From: Candidatus Eiseniibacteriota bacterium
GTDB lineage: Bacteria; Eisenbacteria; RBG-16-71-46; CAIMUX01
Reading direction: 5' to 3'
Length of the DNA: 64,000 bases
Assembly (NCBI GenBank): GCA_020633975.1
Contig: JACKCR010000002.1
Span: 310,001 to 374,000, forward strand
The notes below the pieces were generated by a model, which was not told the origin of the DNA, made no database searches, and saw only the letters and a program-made list of their open reading frames with translations. Positions 32,846-41,891 of the stretch are shown in pieces. The first letter of the stretch is position 1. Each line of letters begins with the position of its first letter. The position numbers and the translations under genes are program-made.

Positions 32846-33487
32846 ATGAAGGACGCCGTGAAGAAGACGGCGCGTGGCGCGATGCTCCCGATCGGAAGGG
32901 CGCTCCGCGCGGTCGGTCTCACAGCGAACGGCGTGACTCTGATCGGAGTCCTCTTCTCGCTTCCTGCGGCCTGGGGTTTTGCGGAAGGACGCAACTCGAT
33001 CGCGTTCGGTTTCCTCCTGGCGAGTGGACTCTGCGACATGCTGGACGGTGCGGTCGCTCGTGCAGGCGGTGGCGGCGGAACGAAGTTCGGTGCTGCGTTC
33101 GATTCGACGCTCGATCGTTACGGCGAAGGCGTCGTGTTCGGCGGCATCGTGTTTGGGTTGGTGAGCCGCGGTGCCGCGGATTGGCTCGTTTGGATCGCCC
33201 TGCTCGCCGGCGTCGCATCTTTCCTCACCTCCTATGTGCGGGCCCGGGCGGAAGGCCTCGGCATCGCTTGCGAGGTTGGAGTCTTGGAGCGACCTGAGCG
33301 GGTGGTGCTTCTGCTCGTCTTGGCTCTCTGGGGTGATGGTGGTGCTGTCTGGATCCTCTCCGCACTCGCTGTCCTGGCTCACATCACGTTCATCCAGCGT
33401 CTCCACCACGTTTGGAAGGCCACCCAAGGAAAGCCACTCGTCGAAACACCGGAGTCGGTGCAAGGCGGGAGACGAGCTCGTGGCTGA
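32846..33487 (+). CDS. CDP-alcohol phosphatidyltransferase family protein
   Basis: 213 residues with about six membrane helices. The family motif D-G-x2-A-R-x(8)-G-x3-D-x3-D is present as DMLDGAVARAGG followed by KFGAAFDSTLDRYGEG, including all the aspartates that hold the two divalent metals and the CDP group. The enzyme swaps CMP of a CDP-diacylglycerol-type donor for an alcohol phosphate, making a phospholipid. Similarity looks closest to phosphatidylinositol-phosphate synthase/PgsA-type members (SYVRARAEGLGIACEVGVLE), so the acceptor may be inositol phosphate or glycerol phosphate. Its last 8 nt overlap the tmk start. Confidence 0.88.
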   Translation: MKDAVKKTARGAMLPIGRALRAVGLTANGVTLIGVLFSLPAAWGFAEGRNSIAFGFLLASGLCDMLDGAVARAGGGGGTKFGAAFDSTLDRYGEGVVFGGIVFGLVSRGAADWLVWIALLAGVASFLTSYVRARAEGLGIACEVGVLERPERVVLLLVLALWGDGGAVWILSALAVLAHITFIQRLHHVWKATQGKPLVETPESVQGGRRARG

Positions 33488-34190
33488 CCAAACACGCGGG
33501 AGCGAGCCAAGCCTTGCGGGCACTCTCGGGCAACGATTCCTCAGCTTCGAGGGCACCGAGGGCTCCGGAAAGACGACCCAGGTGCGTCGACTGCAAGACG
33601 AACTCGAGCGGATCGGTTGGCGGACTCTTCTCGTGCGCGAGCCTGGCGGCACCGAGCTGTCCGAGCGCGTAAGGACCTTGCTCCTCGATCCCGCGACCGG
33701 AGTGGTCGCTCCGTGGGCCGAGCTCGCGCTCTATGTCGCGGCCCGGGCTCAGCTGGTCGCGGAGAAGATCCGTCCGGCCCTAGAGAGTGGCCACCTCGTC
33801 CTCGCCGACCGCTATGGCGACTCGTCGGTTGTCTACCAGGGCGTCGCGCGCGGGATTCCGGTGGGGGAGGTGGAGCAGCTCAACGATTGGGCCACGTCCG
33901 GGCTACGGCCCGGGCTCACGGTGCTGTTCGATCTCGACCCCGAGGTAGGGCTCTCTCGCGTCTCGTCGCGCGGATCCAGAGACCGCCTCGAGTCCGAGCC
34001 TCTGGAGTTTCATCACAAGGTGCGGAACGGATACCTCGCCCTGGCCGCACGGAGCCCCGAGCGGGTTCGAGTGCTAGACGCGTCCCGACCCGAGGAAGAG
34101 GTGTGGGGTGAGCTCCTCTCTATCGTGCTCGCCCACCTCGAGACGGTCGGATCCGAAACCGCCGGCTCCAAGGAGACCACGCGACCATGA
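33480..34190 (+). CDS. tmk: Thymidylate kinase
   Basis: 236 residues from GTG 33480, overlapping the previous gene by 8 nt; this start places the P-loop FEGTEGSGKTTQ at residues 23-34. REPGGTELSERVRTLLL, LADRYGDSSVVYQGVARGIP (the DR-x motif that binds dTMP) and LTVLFDLDPEVGLSRVSSRG (lid region) are diagnostic. The enzyme phosphorylates dTMP to dTDP for DNA synthesis. The stop overlaps the larB ATG (ATGA). Longer upstream frames run through the phosphatidyltransferase gene and are not used. Confidence 0.95.
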   Translation: MADQTRGSEPSLAGTLGQRFLSFEGTEGSGKTTQVRRLQDELERIGWRTLLVREPGGTELSERVRTLLLDPATGVVAPWAELALYVAARAQLVAEKIRPALESGHLVLADRYGDSSVVYQGVARGIPVGEVEQLNDWATSGLRPGLTVLFDLDPEVGLSRVSSRGSRDRLESEPLEFHHKVRNGYLALAARSPERVRVLDASRPEEEVWGELLSIVLAHLETVGSETAGSKETTRP

Positions 34191-35062
34191 CCTCTCTTCG
34201 TCGCGTACTCGAATCGGTATCGAACGGCACGCTTTCGATCGAGGATGCCCTTCGCGCCCTGAGCCCGGGAGCGATCGCCGAAGTCGACCTCCACGGAGCC
34301 GTGTCGTCGAGTGCGTCCCCTGGGCAATCTACGGGCCAGCAGGGTGAGTCTTCCCCTGTCGACCTCCGGCCGGACCTCGACCGCCGTGAGCGCACGGGAA
34401 TCCCGGAAGTGGTCTTCGCCGAGCGGAAGTCCGAGAGCGAGACGGTGCGCGCGCTGCGCTCACTTTCGTCGCGAGGACGGGGCGCGATGGCGACCAGAGT
34501 TCCGATCGAGCAGAGCACAGCTCTTCGATCCGAGTTTCCAGAGGGCGCCTGGCACGAACGTGCCCGCGTCTTCGTGTTGGAGGACCCGTCGCGGACCCCG
34601 CTCGATGGCCGGGTGGCCGTCGTGGCGGCGGGAACGTCCGATGTGCCCGTTGCCGACGAAGCTGCGATCACGGCGGAGTTCCTGGGGTCTCCGGTCGAGA
34701 GGATCTACGACGTCGGAGTGGCCGGTCTGCACCGGATCGTTCAGCAACGGGAGCGGCTTCTCGGCGCGAGCGCATTGATCGTCGTGGCGGGAATGGAGGG
34801 CGCTCTTCCGTCGGTCGTGGGTGGTCTGGTTCCCGGCTGCGTCATCGCGGTACCCACGTCTGTTGGGTACGGCGCGAGCTACGGTGGGATCGCCGCACTC
34901 CTCGCCATGCTCAACTCGTGTGCGCCCGGCGTCCTCGTCGTCAACATCGACAACGGCTTCGGGGCCGGGGTAGCCGCGCACCGGATCCACCGCGCCGCGG
35001 CCGGCGCCGCAGCCGGCGCCACGCAACCTACACCACAGGACCGCGAGGGAGCCGACGGATGA
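34187..35062 (+). CDS. larB: Nickel-pincer cofactor biosynthesis protein LarB
   Basis: 291 residues. LarB carboxylates and hydrolyses nicotinic acid adenine dinucleotide to pyridinium-3,5-dicarboxylate mononucleotide, the first step of the nickel-pincer nucleotide. The C-terminal AIR-carboxylase-like domain shows VAVVAAGTSDVPVADEAAIT, YDVGVAGLHRI, LIVVAGMEGALPSVVGGLVP, AVPTSVGYGASYGGIAALLA and NSCAPGVLVVNIDNGFGAGV, all characteristic. The N-terminal part includes GIPEVVFAERKS. A variable stretch at 35-60 and an Ala/Gly-rich tail are unusual. It overlaps tmk and larC by ATGA. LarE (sulfur insertion) and LarA are not in this window. Confidence 0.94.
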   Translation: MTSLRRVLESVSNGTLSIEDALRALSPGAIAEVDLHGAVSSSASPGQSTGQQGESSPVDLRPDLDRRERTGIPEVVFAERKSESETVRALRSLSSRGRGAMATRVPIEQSTALRSEFPEGAWHERARVFVLEDPSRTPLDGRVAVVAAGTSDVPVADEAAITAEFLGSPVERIYDVGVAGLHRIVQQRERLLGASALIVVAGMEGALPSVVGGLVPGCVIAVPTSVGYGASYGGIAALLAMLNSCAPGVLVVNIDNGFGAGVAAHRIHRAAAGAAAGATQPTPQDREGADG

Positions 35063-36279
35063 GAGTCGCCCACTGGGAACTCTGGACGGGAATCGCTGGC
35101 GACATGTGGATCGGCGCGTGTTTGGACGCCGGCTGGCCGGAGGAACGGCTTCTCGCCCTGCCTGGCCGGCTTGGCCTTCCCGGGGTGACGATCGAAGTCG
35201 AGTCTCGCAAGCACTCGGGGTTCGTCGGCCGTGGGATCCGCGTGACGAGTGGAGAGCATCATCCTCACCGCGGCCTCTCCGACATCCGACGGATCCTCGA
35301 GGGCGCCGAGTTGGAGGACGAGGTTCGCTCCCGCAGCCTCGACGTGTTCGTGAGGCTGGCCGAAGCCGAGGCGCGCGTGCACGGGATCGGGGTGGACCGC
35401 GTGCACTTCCATGAAGTCGGAGCACTCGACGCCATCGTCGATGTCGTCGGTGCGGTACAGGCGTTGGAAGATCTCGGCGTCGAGTCTGCCACCGCAACCA
35501 GCATCCCGGTGTCCGGAGGGCTGGTCACGGCCGCCCACGGGACGATGCCGGTCCCTGCTCCCGCGACGGCATTCCTCCTCGAAGGGTGGCCGGTGCGGCC
35601 GGCTGCTGGCGACGGGGAGTGGGTGACGCCGACGGGTGCGGCGCTCTTGGCCGTCCTCGCGCGACCGGCGGAGTCGTTGCCCTCCCTCCGCGTCGAAGCC
35701 GTCGGACTGGGGGCTGGGACCAAGTCCCACCCTCATCTCCCGAATCTCGTGCGCCTCTGGATCGGCGATCGGATCACAGCTCCGCACGCGGTCACGCCTC
35801 CCGACGTCGACGGCGCGGCTCACGTCGTCTCCATCCTCGAAACCCAGGTGGATGACATGACGGGGGAGGAGATCGGAACGCTCGCGGATCGGCTCCGTGC
35901 CGAGGGGGCGCTCGATGTCGTCCTCGAGCCGCTTCAGATGAAGAAGGGAAGGCCCGGCGTTCGGATCCTGGTCGTGACCCGCCCTGAGAGCGCGGCCAGG
36001 TTGGCCTCGCAGATCCTCGCTTCCAGCTCGACTCTCGGGGTTCGGCGGCGCGAGGAGGTGCGGTACGAACGGACGCGCGGTAGCGGCCACGTCTCCACTC
36101 CTTGGGGAGACGTGCGGCTCAAGTGGGTCGGAAGCCCCGAAGATCCGGAGCCTGACTTCGAACATGACGATCTCGTGCGAATCTCGCTAGAGCGGGGTGT
36201 GCCCCCGCGGCAAGTGGAGCGAGACCTGGTCCGCCACCTCGGGTCGATGCCCAGGGCCGGCGCTCGACCGGACGTTTGA
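35059..36279 (+). CDS. larC: Nickel-pincer cofactor nickel insertase LarC
   Basis: 406 residues as one uninterrupted frame, unlike the frameshifted larC1/larC2 of Lactobacillus. LarC uses CTP to insert nickel into the pincer nucleotide. Family features are WTGIAGDMWIGACLDAGW, HRGLSDIRRIL, HFHEVGALDAIVDVVGAVQA, ATSIPVSGGLVTAAHGTMPV, GEWVTPTGAALLAVLA and, in the C-terminal domain, ETQVDDMTGEEIGTLADRLR and QMKKGRPGVRILVVTRPE. The early GIAGDM and the His-rich HFHEVG are metal-site candidates. It is the last gene of the rsmI-to-larC run. A 440-nt gap with a strong promoter for the next transcript follows. Confidence 0.95.
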   Translation: MRVAHWELWTGIAGDMWIGACLDAGWPEERLLALPGRLGLPGVTIEVESRKHSGFVGRGIRVTSGEHHPHRGLSDIRRILEGAELEDEVRSRSLDVFVRLAEAEARVHGIGVDRVHFHEVGALDAIVDVVGAVQALEDLGVESATATSIPVSGGLVTAAHGTMPVPAPATAFLLEGWPVRPAAGDGEWVTPTGAALLAVLARPAESLPSLRVEAVGLGAGTKSHPHLPNLVRLWIGDRITAPHAVTPPDVDGAAHVVSILETQVDDMTGEEIGTLADRLRAEGALDVVLEPLQMKKGRPGVRILVVTRPESAARLASQILASSSTLGVRRREEVRYERTRGSGHVSTPWGDVRLKWVGSPEDPEPDFEHDDLVRISLERGVPPRQVERDLVRHLGSMPRAGARPDV

Positions 36280-36322
36280 TCGTTTCTCGCCACCGAGCCC
36301 CGGGTTGCTCGCGCCGTAGATG

Positions 36323-36351
36323 TTGACAACTCGTGCGGGCCTTACTACAAT
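36323..36351 (+). promoter_or_regulatory. Strong sigma-70-like promoter of the 1081-aa secreted protein gene
   Basis: A perfect TTGACA (36323-36328), 17-nt spacer and TACAAT (36346-36351; 5 of 6). It is the best promoter match in the window. Transcription would begin near 36358, giving a leader of about 360 nt. Confidence 0.75.
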
Positions 36352-36719
36352 TCTGGCCAGACTGAGGTAAGGCCCTCCCGCCGAGGGTCGGGCATCGCTG
36401 GGTAGACATCGACGTCTGGTCCCCCCTCCTGGCGTAAGTGGTAGGAAGAGATCGAGGAGACTCCATTGGATGTCCACCTCGCCTTCTTCTGACCCGCTTG
36501 GAACGTTGGCTCCTGACTACGAGGCCCGGTGGGACGAGAACGAAACACGAGCTGGACGCGTCGTCTCAAATTCCCCAAGCCTCATCGAAAGATTCTCCAT
36601 GGCTGTCTCTGAGCAACCTGGAGTCACATTGATTCCCGTGTAGGTGCGCGAATCCGATCGTCCCGCAGCGAGAGGTCCGCAAGCCTGCAAGCAACCAAGA
36701 ACCACGACGGAGGCTAACA
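36352..36719 (+). other. Long untranslated leader of the secreted protein gene
   Basis: No supported gene lies here. The only clear signals are the promoter just upstream and GGAGG at the 3' end, 6 nt before the ATG at 36720. A CCCTC/GAGGG hairpin near 36375 is the only obvious structure. No riboswitch class is recognised. Confidence 0.45.
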
Positions 36720-39700
36720 ATGAGGAAGTGCTTTGCGATGATGGCCGTCGTTCTCCTCGCCGGGGGAGCGTCGGACTCGCTAGCCAAAGACACGCAGCAG
36801 TTCAATACCGCTGCGCCTCGTGCCGGAGAACTCCTGGGTGATGTCCCCGCGGGGGCTGTTCCGCAGTCCTACACGCGCGCACCGGGCGACACCCTTTGCT
36901 TCGGCTACGTAGGCGGAGACGGCTACGCTGTTCTGGACGAGGTCTGGACCTTCGACCACGGCGCTGGTGGCGCTGAGGGTTGGTACGGCGTCGACGTCAC
37001 AGAGCAGCCGGCTGCCTATTTCCGGCAGATCACGTCTGCTACCTGGGGCGCGGATCCGTTCAACGACGTTCCGGCTCCGGTCATGACCGGTACGGGCTCG
37101 GCCTGGGTCGGCGTTTTCGGCACCGAGTCTCGTGACCTGTGCTGGACCGGTGGTCTCGGCTACGGAAACGACTGGTGTCAGCGTCTTCTCAGCCCCACCC
37201 AGACCTACGCTGGAAGCGGCAACGTCGCCGTGAACTGGCGTCACTTCAACGACACGGAAGACAGCTTCGACTACTCGAACGTGTATCTCCGCCTGCTCCC
37301 GAGCCAGGACGAGACGCGTCTCAAGCAGTACACCGGCCAGGTCGGCCTCGGCGCCGATCCGCTGCTGGACCCGCCTCCAGGTGTCGTCGACAATGACGTT
37401 CTCACCGCTGCCGACTTTGCCGGCTCCACGCAGTACCAGATCGTCTTCGAGGTCACCTCGGACGGCAGCTGGTCGGATGAGGACAACCTCAATCCGACGG
37501 CGTTCGGTCCTGCCGGATTCGACGATGTCAACATCGGCGCGACGGCGTACAACTTCGACGCGAGCATCCAGGGCTGGACTGCGGAAGCCTGTCCGGGCTT
37601 CGGCACCTTCCTGGGTATCGCCCCGCTGACCGACTACATCATCGAGGACCCGTGCCAGTGCGAGCTGTCCGGCAACATCCTCGAGATGCACCGTGGCGTT
37701 GGCGACGACGGTGACCATATCTATGGTCAGCACTCCTACGCCGTTTCGCCTGCGGTCGACATCCTCAACGATGTCAACCTCTCTGGTGAAGGTCAGTTCT
37801 CCATGTTCGTGGACTGGGATCAGTACTCGGTGATGCCGCGCGCCAACGGCGTGTTCTATCGTCCGGGTGCTTACTACTTCCCGTTCCTCTGCGAAGTGAC
37901 CAATGATTCTGGTTGGTCGCCGCGCGTCGGTCAGAACACGTTCTTCTTCGTCGGTGAAGACCCGACCTGCGTTCTCAACCGTGCCAGCCTGACGGCGACC
38001 GATGTGCCGGTTCCGGTGGACGCAGAAGAAGTTCGGTTCATCTTCGAGGTGTACGCTTCCTGTGACGCGTTCGGAATTCCGCCGGACCAGTGCACGCAGG
38101 TGACGAACTACACCCCGATCATCGACAACGTGAAGATCTGCTTCACCCTCGTTCCGGAGGCTCCGGCCATCGCGATCGACAACGGTCTCCGTTTCCAGGA
38201 CGGCTTCGCCCAGGGAACTCTGATCAACGATCCGAGCAAGGCTGGTCGTGCCGACGTGACGCGGAACGCCAACTTCGGCAACACGGCTCCGTTCGTGCTC
38301 AATGACTCCCTCATGGTTGGTGGCCCGGTCGTTACGACCGCCGGTACCGAGTGGGAAGCTCACCTCTGGTTCCGCGTCGCTCGGACGGGCCCGCTCGCCG
38401 GTGCTGCGTACACGACTTGGAAGAACCAGGTGAACAATGCTGGTCCTTGGACCGACATCGAGGCCGGCGATTTCGCCAAGGCTTCCATGGACTCCGTCCA
38501 GCAGGGCACCAACGCCTTCAAGAACAAGTTCGCTACGTACTTGAAGGAAGAGGACTGGGCGGCCTGGGGCCGTTCGGGACCGGAACTCACCGATGACGTC
38601 GAGATCATCAAGGACGACGTTCTGTGGCCTGGTACGCAGATCGAGTACTTCCTGAGCTCGAACTTCATTGGCAGCTCCCAGAACTATCTCCTCCCGGACA
38701 CCTCCGGTGGATTCTTCAGCGAGTTCGAGATTCTCCCGAGCTGGCGCAACACCGGTAGCGGCCTCCGTTACCCGTGTCTCCTGTACGTCGACGCGTTCAA
38801 CGCCGGCGCGCAGAACTTCATTCAGGCTGCCGTCGACTCGCTCGGCTACGACATCGATCGCTACGACTACCTCGACGCTTCCTCCAACTGGAAGGCGCCG
38901 ATGTCCCGTGGTGGTTCGGTGGACGCCAACAACGGCTGCACCTTGCCTCAGCTCCTCGGTTACCGCGGAATCATGGTCAACAGCGGTGGAAGCAACATCA
39001 CTCAGCTCATGTGGCCTGAGGACTACTCGATGTTCAGCGACTGGCTGACCGCGGTGGTCTGCGACGCTGGTGCCGAGCGCCAGGGTCTCATCATGAACGG
39101 TGACGGTATCTCGCTCGCCATGAACGCCCAGGCTCCGACGCTGCTCGCGCGCATGGGTGCCTCGCACGTGGACGACTGGTACGCCGAGTTCTATGCGAAC
39201 AGCGCCGAGTGCGTTGGTATCGAAGAGCGCGGTGACTTCGGTTCGCTCTACGGAACGAGCTACTCCGGCAATGCGGACTTCAGCTACGACGCCTACGGTA
39301 ACTGGTGCCCGCAGCAGTTCAACTTCGACGTTCTCGGTACGGTCGGCACCGGTGTTGGTAACCGTGTCTACCTGGACCTCGACACGTTCGATGAGGACAA
39401 CTACGCGTCGGTCGTGAACGAGAACATCGTTCCGGATGGCGGCGGCTTCCTCGAGAACTACCGCACGATCATCGACGGTGTCTCTTGGCACCACACGACG
39501 GACTTCCTCGGTGGCGTCAGTGACCCGCACTGCGACACGGCCGAGCAGAGCATCGTGAACGCGACGTTCAACCAGATCGCAGCCGCGATCGAGTGGATCT
39601 ACGAGGTCGACTACGACCAGATCGCGACGCTCTGCGAGGATCCGTGCGGTACCACGGTCGTCGACGTCAACCCGATCGGCGGTTCCGCTCGCACGATGCT

Positions 39701-39965
39701 GTTCCAGAACAGCCCGAACCCGTTCAACCCGCACACCTCGATCCGCTTCCAGCTGGCCAACTCTGGCCCGGCTGAGCTCGCGGTCTTCGACGTTGCTGGT
39801 CGTAAGGTTCGTACCCTCGTCAAGGGCAACCTCGACGCGGGTGACCACAATGTGACCTGGGACGGAATGGACGAGTCTGGTCGTCCGCTCGCCAGCGGTG
39901 TCTACTGGACGCAGCTGACCGCGGATGGTCACACGTACAACAAGAAGGCGACGGTCCTCCGCTAA
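36720..39965 (+). CDS. Major secreted surface protein with FlgD-Ig-like C-terminal tail
   Basis: 1081 residues. The signal peptide MRKCFAMMAVVLLAGGASDS...AK is cleaved near residue 23. The middle is beta-rich, with many Asp, Gly and aromatic residues and scattered Cys. Residues from about 680 form an alpha/beta segment (CLLYVDAFNAGAQNFIQAAV, YRGIMVNSGGSNITQLMWPE, GLIMNGDGISLAM) like a flavodoxin/glutamine-amidotransferase fold. The last 85 residues hold NPFNPHTSIRF, VFDVAGRKVRTLV, DHNVTWDGMDESG and SGVYWTQL, a full sorting-type tail. Codon choice (CGT, GGT, GTT, GCT far more often than neighbours) and the best promoter in the window imply high expression, as for an S-layer, sheath or major exported enzyme. 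No catalytic residues are identified. Confidence 0.8.
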   Translation: MRKCFAMMAVVLLAGGASDSLAKDTQQFNTAAPRAGELLGDVPAGAVPQSYTRAPGDTLCFGYVGGDGYAVLDEVWTFDHGAGGAEGWYGVDVTEQPAAYFRQITSATWGADPFNDVPAPVMTGTGSAWVGVFGTESRDLCWTGGLGYGNDWCQRLLSPTQTYAGSGNVAVNWRHFNDTEDSFDYSNVYLRLLPSQDETRLKQYTGQVGLGADPLLDPPPGVVDNDVLTAADFAGSTQYQIVFEVTSDGSWSDEDNLNPTAFGPAGFDDVNIGATAYNFDASIQGWTAEACPGFGTFLGIAPLTDYIIEDPCQCELSGNILEMHRGVGDDGDHIYGQHSYAVSPAVDILNDVNLSGEGQFSMFVDWDQYSVMPRANGVFYRPGAYYFPFLCEVTNDSGWSPRVGQNTFFFVGEDPTCVLNRASLTATDVPVPVDAEEVRFIFEVYASCDAFGIPPDQCTQVTNYTPIIDNVKICFTLVPEAPAIAIDNGLRFQDGFAQGTLINDPSKAGRADVTRNANFGNTAPFVLNDSLMVGGPVVTTAGTEWEAHLWFRVARTGPLAGAAYTTWKNQVNNAGPWTDIEAGDFAKASMDSVQQGTNAFKNKFATYLKEEDWAAWGRSGPELTDDVEIIKDDVLWPGTQIEYFLSSNFIGSSQNYLLPDTSGGFFSEFEILPSWRNTGSGLRYPCLLYVDAFNAGAQNFIQAAVDSLGYDIDRYDYLDASSNWKAPMSRGGSVDANNGCTLPQLLGYRGIMVNSGGSNITQLMWPEDYSMFSDWLTAVVCDAGAERQGLIMNGDGISLAMNAQAPTLLARMGASHVDDWYAEFYANSAECVGIEERGDFGSLYGTSYSGNADFSYDAYGNWCPQQFNFDVLGTVGTGVGNRVYLDLDTFDEDNYASVVNENIVPDGGGFLENYRTIIDGVSWHHTTDFLGGVSDPHCDTAEQSIVNATFNQIAAAIEWIYEVDYDQIATLCEDPCGTTVVDVNPIGGSARTMLFQNSPNPFNPHTSIRFQLANSGPAELAVFDVAGRKVRTLVKGNLDAGDHNVTWDGMDESGRPLASGVYWTQLTADGHTYNKKATVLR

Positions 39966-39993
39966 TCGCGGATCACCGACGTCCCGCGTTCGA

Positions 39994-40026
39994 GAAGGGG
40001 GGAGGGCCTTGTGCCCTTCCCCCTTC
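39994..40026 (+). terminator. Terminator-like hairpin after the major secreted protein gene
   Basis: GAAGGGGGGAGGG pairs with CCCTTCCCCCTTC (12 of 13 positions, 7-nt loop) about 30 nt after the stop codon. There is no T-run, so it may act as a factor-independent but weak terminator or as a stabilising 3' end. Confidence 0.5.
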
Positions 40027-40171
40027 GTCGTCGATGGAAGAAGGCTCGGGAATCCACCGTCACTTGTTTCCCGCCGATAGGAGCCCGACTCCTTTGATTT
40101 CCGCGCTATGCCAAGCTGCCCCGAGGCGTTAGGATTCCGCGTGACCGTGCCGTCCCGGTCGGGCGCGGAGA

Positions 40172-40201
40172 TTGACAACGTTTCTGGCGTGGTGCTAGGG
40201 T
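40172..40201 (+). promoter_or_regulatory. Candidate promoter of the lipoprotein/secreted-protein cluster
   Basis: TTGACA (40172-40177), 18-nt spacer and TAGGGT (40196-40201), preceded by GGTGC. It is nearly identical in layout to the HU promoter at 31495-31524. The start codon follows at 40243. Confidence 0.55.
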
Positions 40202-40242
40202 TGTGGTGGCCGGGGGTATGAATCTCAGGAGCTGTTCCTGTC

Positions 40243-41877
40243 ATGGATGAGAACCGCCCTCGGCGTTCCGCTCAGGCGTTACTTTCCCTATCTGCCCTCT
40301 GCCTTCTCGTAGCGATCGTGGCTCTCGGCACGTTCGGGCCCGGGTGTAGGGACGAGAACACCATTCCCGTCGATCGAAACCTCGCACCCGAGACGTTCCT
40401 GACTGGAGCTCCCGGCGACAGCCAGGCGGCCTTCTATGCCGTGCGGCTCTATTGGAGCGGGATCGATCAGGACGGCGAAGTCGTCGGCTACGAGTATGCC
40501 GTGACGGAATCCCTGCCCGATCTCGAGGCCATCGAGTACGAGTTCACGACCAAGACGGATTCCCTCTTCCGGTTCCAAGTCGAGTCTTCTCGCGAGATCT
40601 TGGGGCACCGGTTCTACGTGCGCGCGATCGACAACGACGGCAAGGTCGACCCCGTGCCGGCCTGGGCCTTCTTCGCCGCCCGAAACATCTGTCCTCCGGC
40701 TGTCGAGTTCACTCAGGCAATCGCCTTCTCACCCGACTTCGCGGAGACGCTCCAGATCACCTCCACGGAAACGAGGGAACGTTCCATTACAGACACCGTG
40801 CCCACGGGCTGGTCGGTGTGCTTCGAGTGGGAAGGATCGGACTGTGATGCGATCCTCGACGACAACGGAGAGGTGCACCAGGTCGGATCGATCCAGCGCT
40901 ACTTCCGGAACCTGGCGCCGCGCGAGTTCTCCGAGCTCGGAGGGACGATCAACGACACGACCGTTTGCTACAACGCGTCCGAACTGTCGAGCGGTCCCTT
41001 CTTCTTCCGTGTCCGGGCCGTCGACGACGCAGGGTACTCGGGCTCCGAGATTGCTCTCCGGAGTTTCGTTTGGAACCGGGATCCGATCACTCGCTTCGAG
41101 CGCATCTTCGACCCCGATACTGGCGACTCCGTGCAAGTCGTGTACGTCGACACGATCGGGTCTGGCGATGAGTTCGTACCGGTGAAGGACGGGGATACCA
41201 TCCCGCTCCCGTCGGCAGGCATCTCGATCAGGCTCGCGCTCTCCGCCTATGATCCGGACGATCCGTCCGGGAACGGCGAGGTCGTCGGGTACGAGTCTCG
41301 GATCCAGGAACTCTCCGCCCGCTATGACGACCTGCCGGTCTCCGATCCGACCTGGGAGACCAGTCTGACCGATCGCAACGCGCTGAAGCCTAGCGCGACC
41401 TACACGATCCAGGGCCGGTCGACCGACAAGCTCGAGCGCGACGGAACTCCGACTACGATCCGGCTCTATCCGAACCGGCCCGCCCGCTTCCTCACGAGCG
41501 GTGAGTTCTTCGGCGCACCGTTCGAGCAGTTCCCCCAAGAGGGTGACGTTCTCTCTCTCCCCGCCGGGACAGACAGCATCGCTGTCGAGTTCCTAGCGGT
41601 CGATCCGGATCGCTCGAATCCAAGGGCCAACCTGATGGAGTACCGCACTCGCTTCGATCTGGCGCCCGGACAAACCGGTGGAGCGTTCTCTGCTTGGGTG
41701 CGAGGTGAGACTGCAGCCAGCTACTTCCGGCAGCTGGTCGGGCTACGGACCGGCTCGTTCATTCCGGGTGAGTACATCTTCACGATCGAGGCTCAGGAGT
41801 TCCGATCGGGAAGCAACGCCACTCTCGTAAAGAGACGAGTTCGCCGCTCCGTGAAGTTCACCGTGGTCGAAGGCTGA
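40243..41877 (+). CDS. Exported lipoprotein-like protein with Ig/FN3-like modules
   Basis: 544 residues, AGGAG 11 nt before the ATG. The N-terminal hydrophobic segment ALCLLVAIVALGTFGPGC could be a lipoprotein signal, although GPGC is not a standard lipobox. The mature part repeats an Ig/FN3-like module: APETFLTGAPGDSQAAFYAV, RLYWSGIDQDGEVVGYEYAV, HRFYVRAIDNDGKVDPVP. A similar module recurs near residues 230-270 (FFFRVRAVDDAGYSG) and 325-360 (IRLALSAYDPDDPSGNGEVV, GYESRI). It has no enzyme motif. The next gene encodes a protein with the same module type 14 nt downstream, so the two are probably cotranscribed and may assemble together at the surface. Confidence 0.75.
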   Translation: MDENRPRRSAQALLSLSALCLLVAIVALGTFGPGCRDENTIPVDRNLAPETFLTGAPGDSQAAFYAVRLYWSGIDQDGEVVGYEYAVTESLPDLEAIEYEFTTKTDSLFRFQVESSREILGHRFYVRAIDNDGKVDPVPAWAFFAARNICPPAVEFTQAIAFSPDFAETLQITSTETRERSITDTVPTGWSVCFEWEGSDCDAILDDNGEVHQVGSIQRYFRNLAPREFSELGGTINDTTVCYNASELSSGPFFFRVRAVDDAGYSGSEIALRSFVWNRDPITRFERIFDPDTGDSVQVVYVDTIGSGDEFVPVKDGDTIPLPSAGISIRLALSAYDPDDPSGNGEVVGYESRIQELSARYDDLPVSDPTWETSLTDRNALKPSATYTIQGRSTDKLERDGTPTTIRLYPNRPARFLTSGEFFGAPFEQFPQEGDVLSLPAGTDSIAVEFLAVDPDRSNPRANLMEYRTRFDLAPGQTGGAFSAWVRGETAASYFRQLVGLRTGSFIPGEYIFTIEAQEFRSGSNATLVKRRVRRSVKFTVVEG

Positions 41878-41891
41878 GAGAGGAAGTCTCG

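Noticed and set aside
36780-40244. Long open frame (1154 codons) antisense to the major secreted protein
   Set aside because: It mirrors the coding strand of a codon-biased gene that has a signal peptide and sorting tail. The antisense product is a random, Arg/Val/Asp-rich chain.
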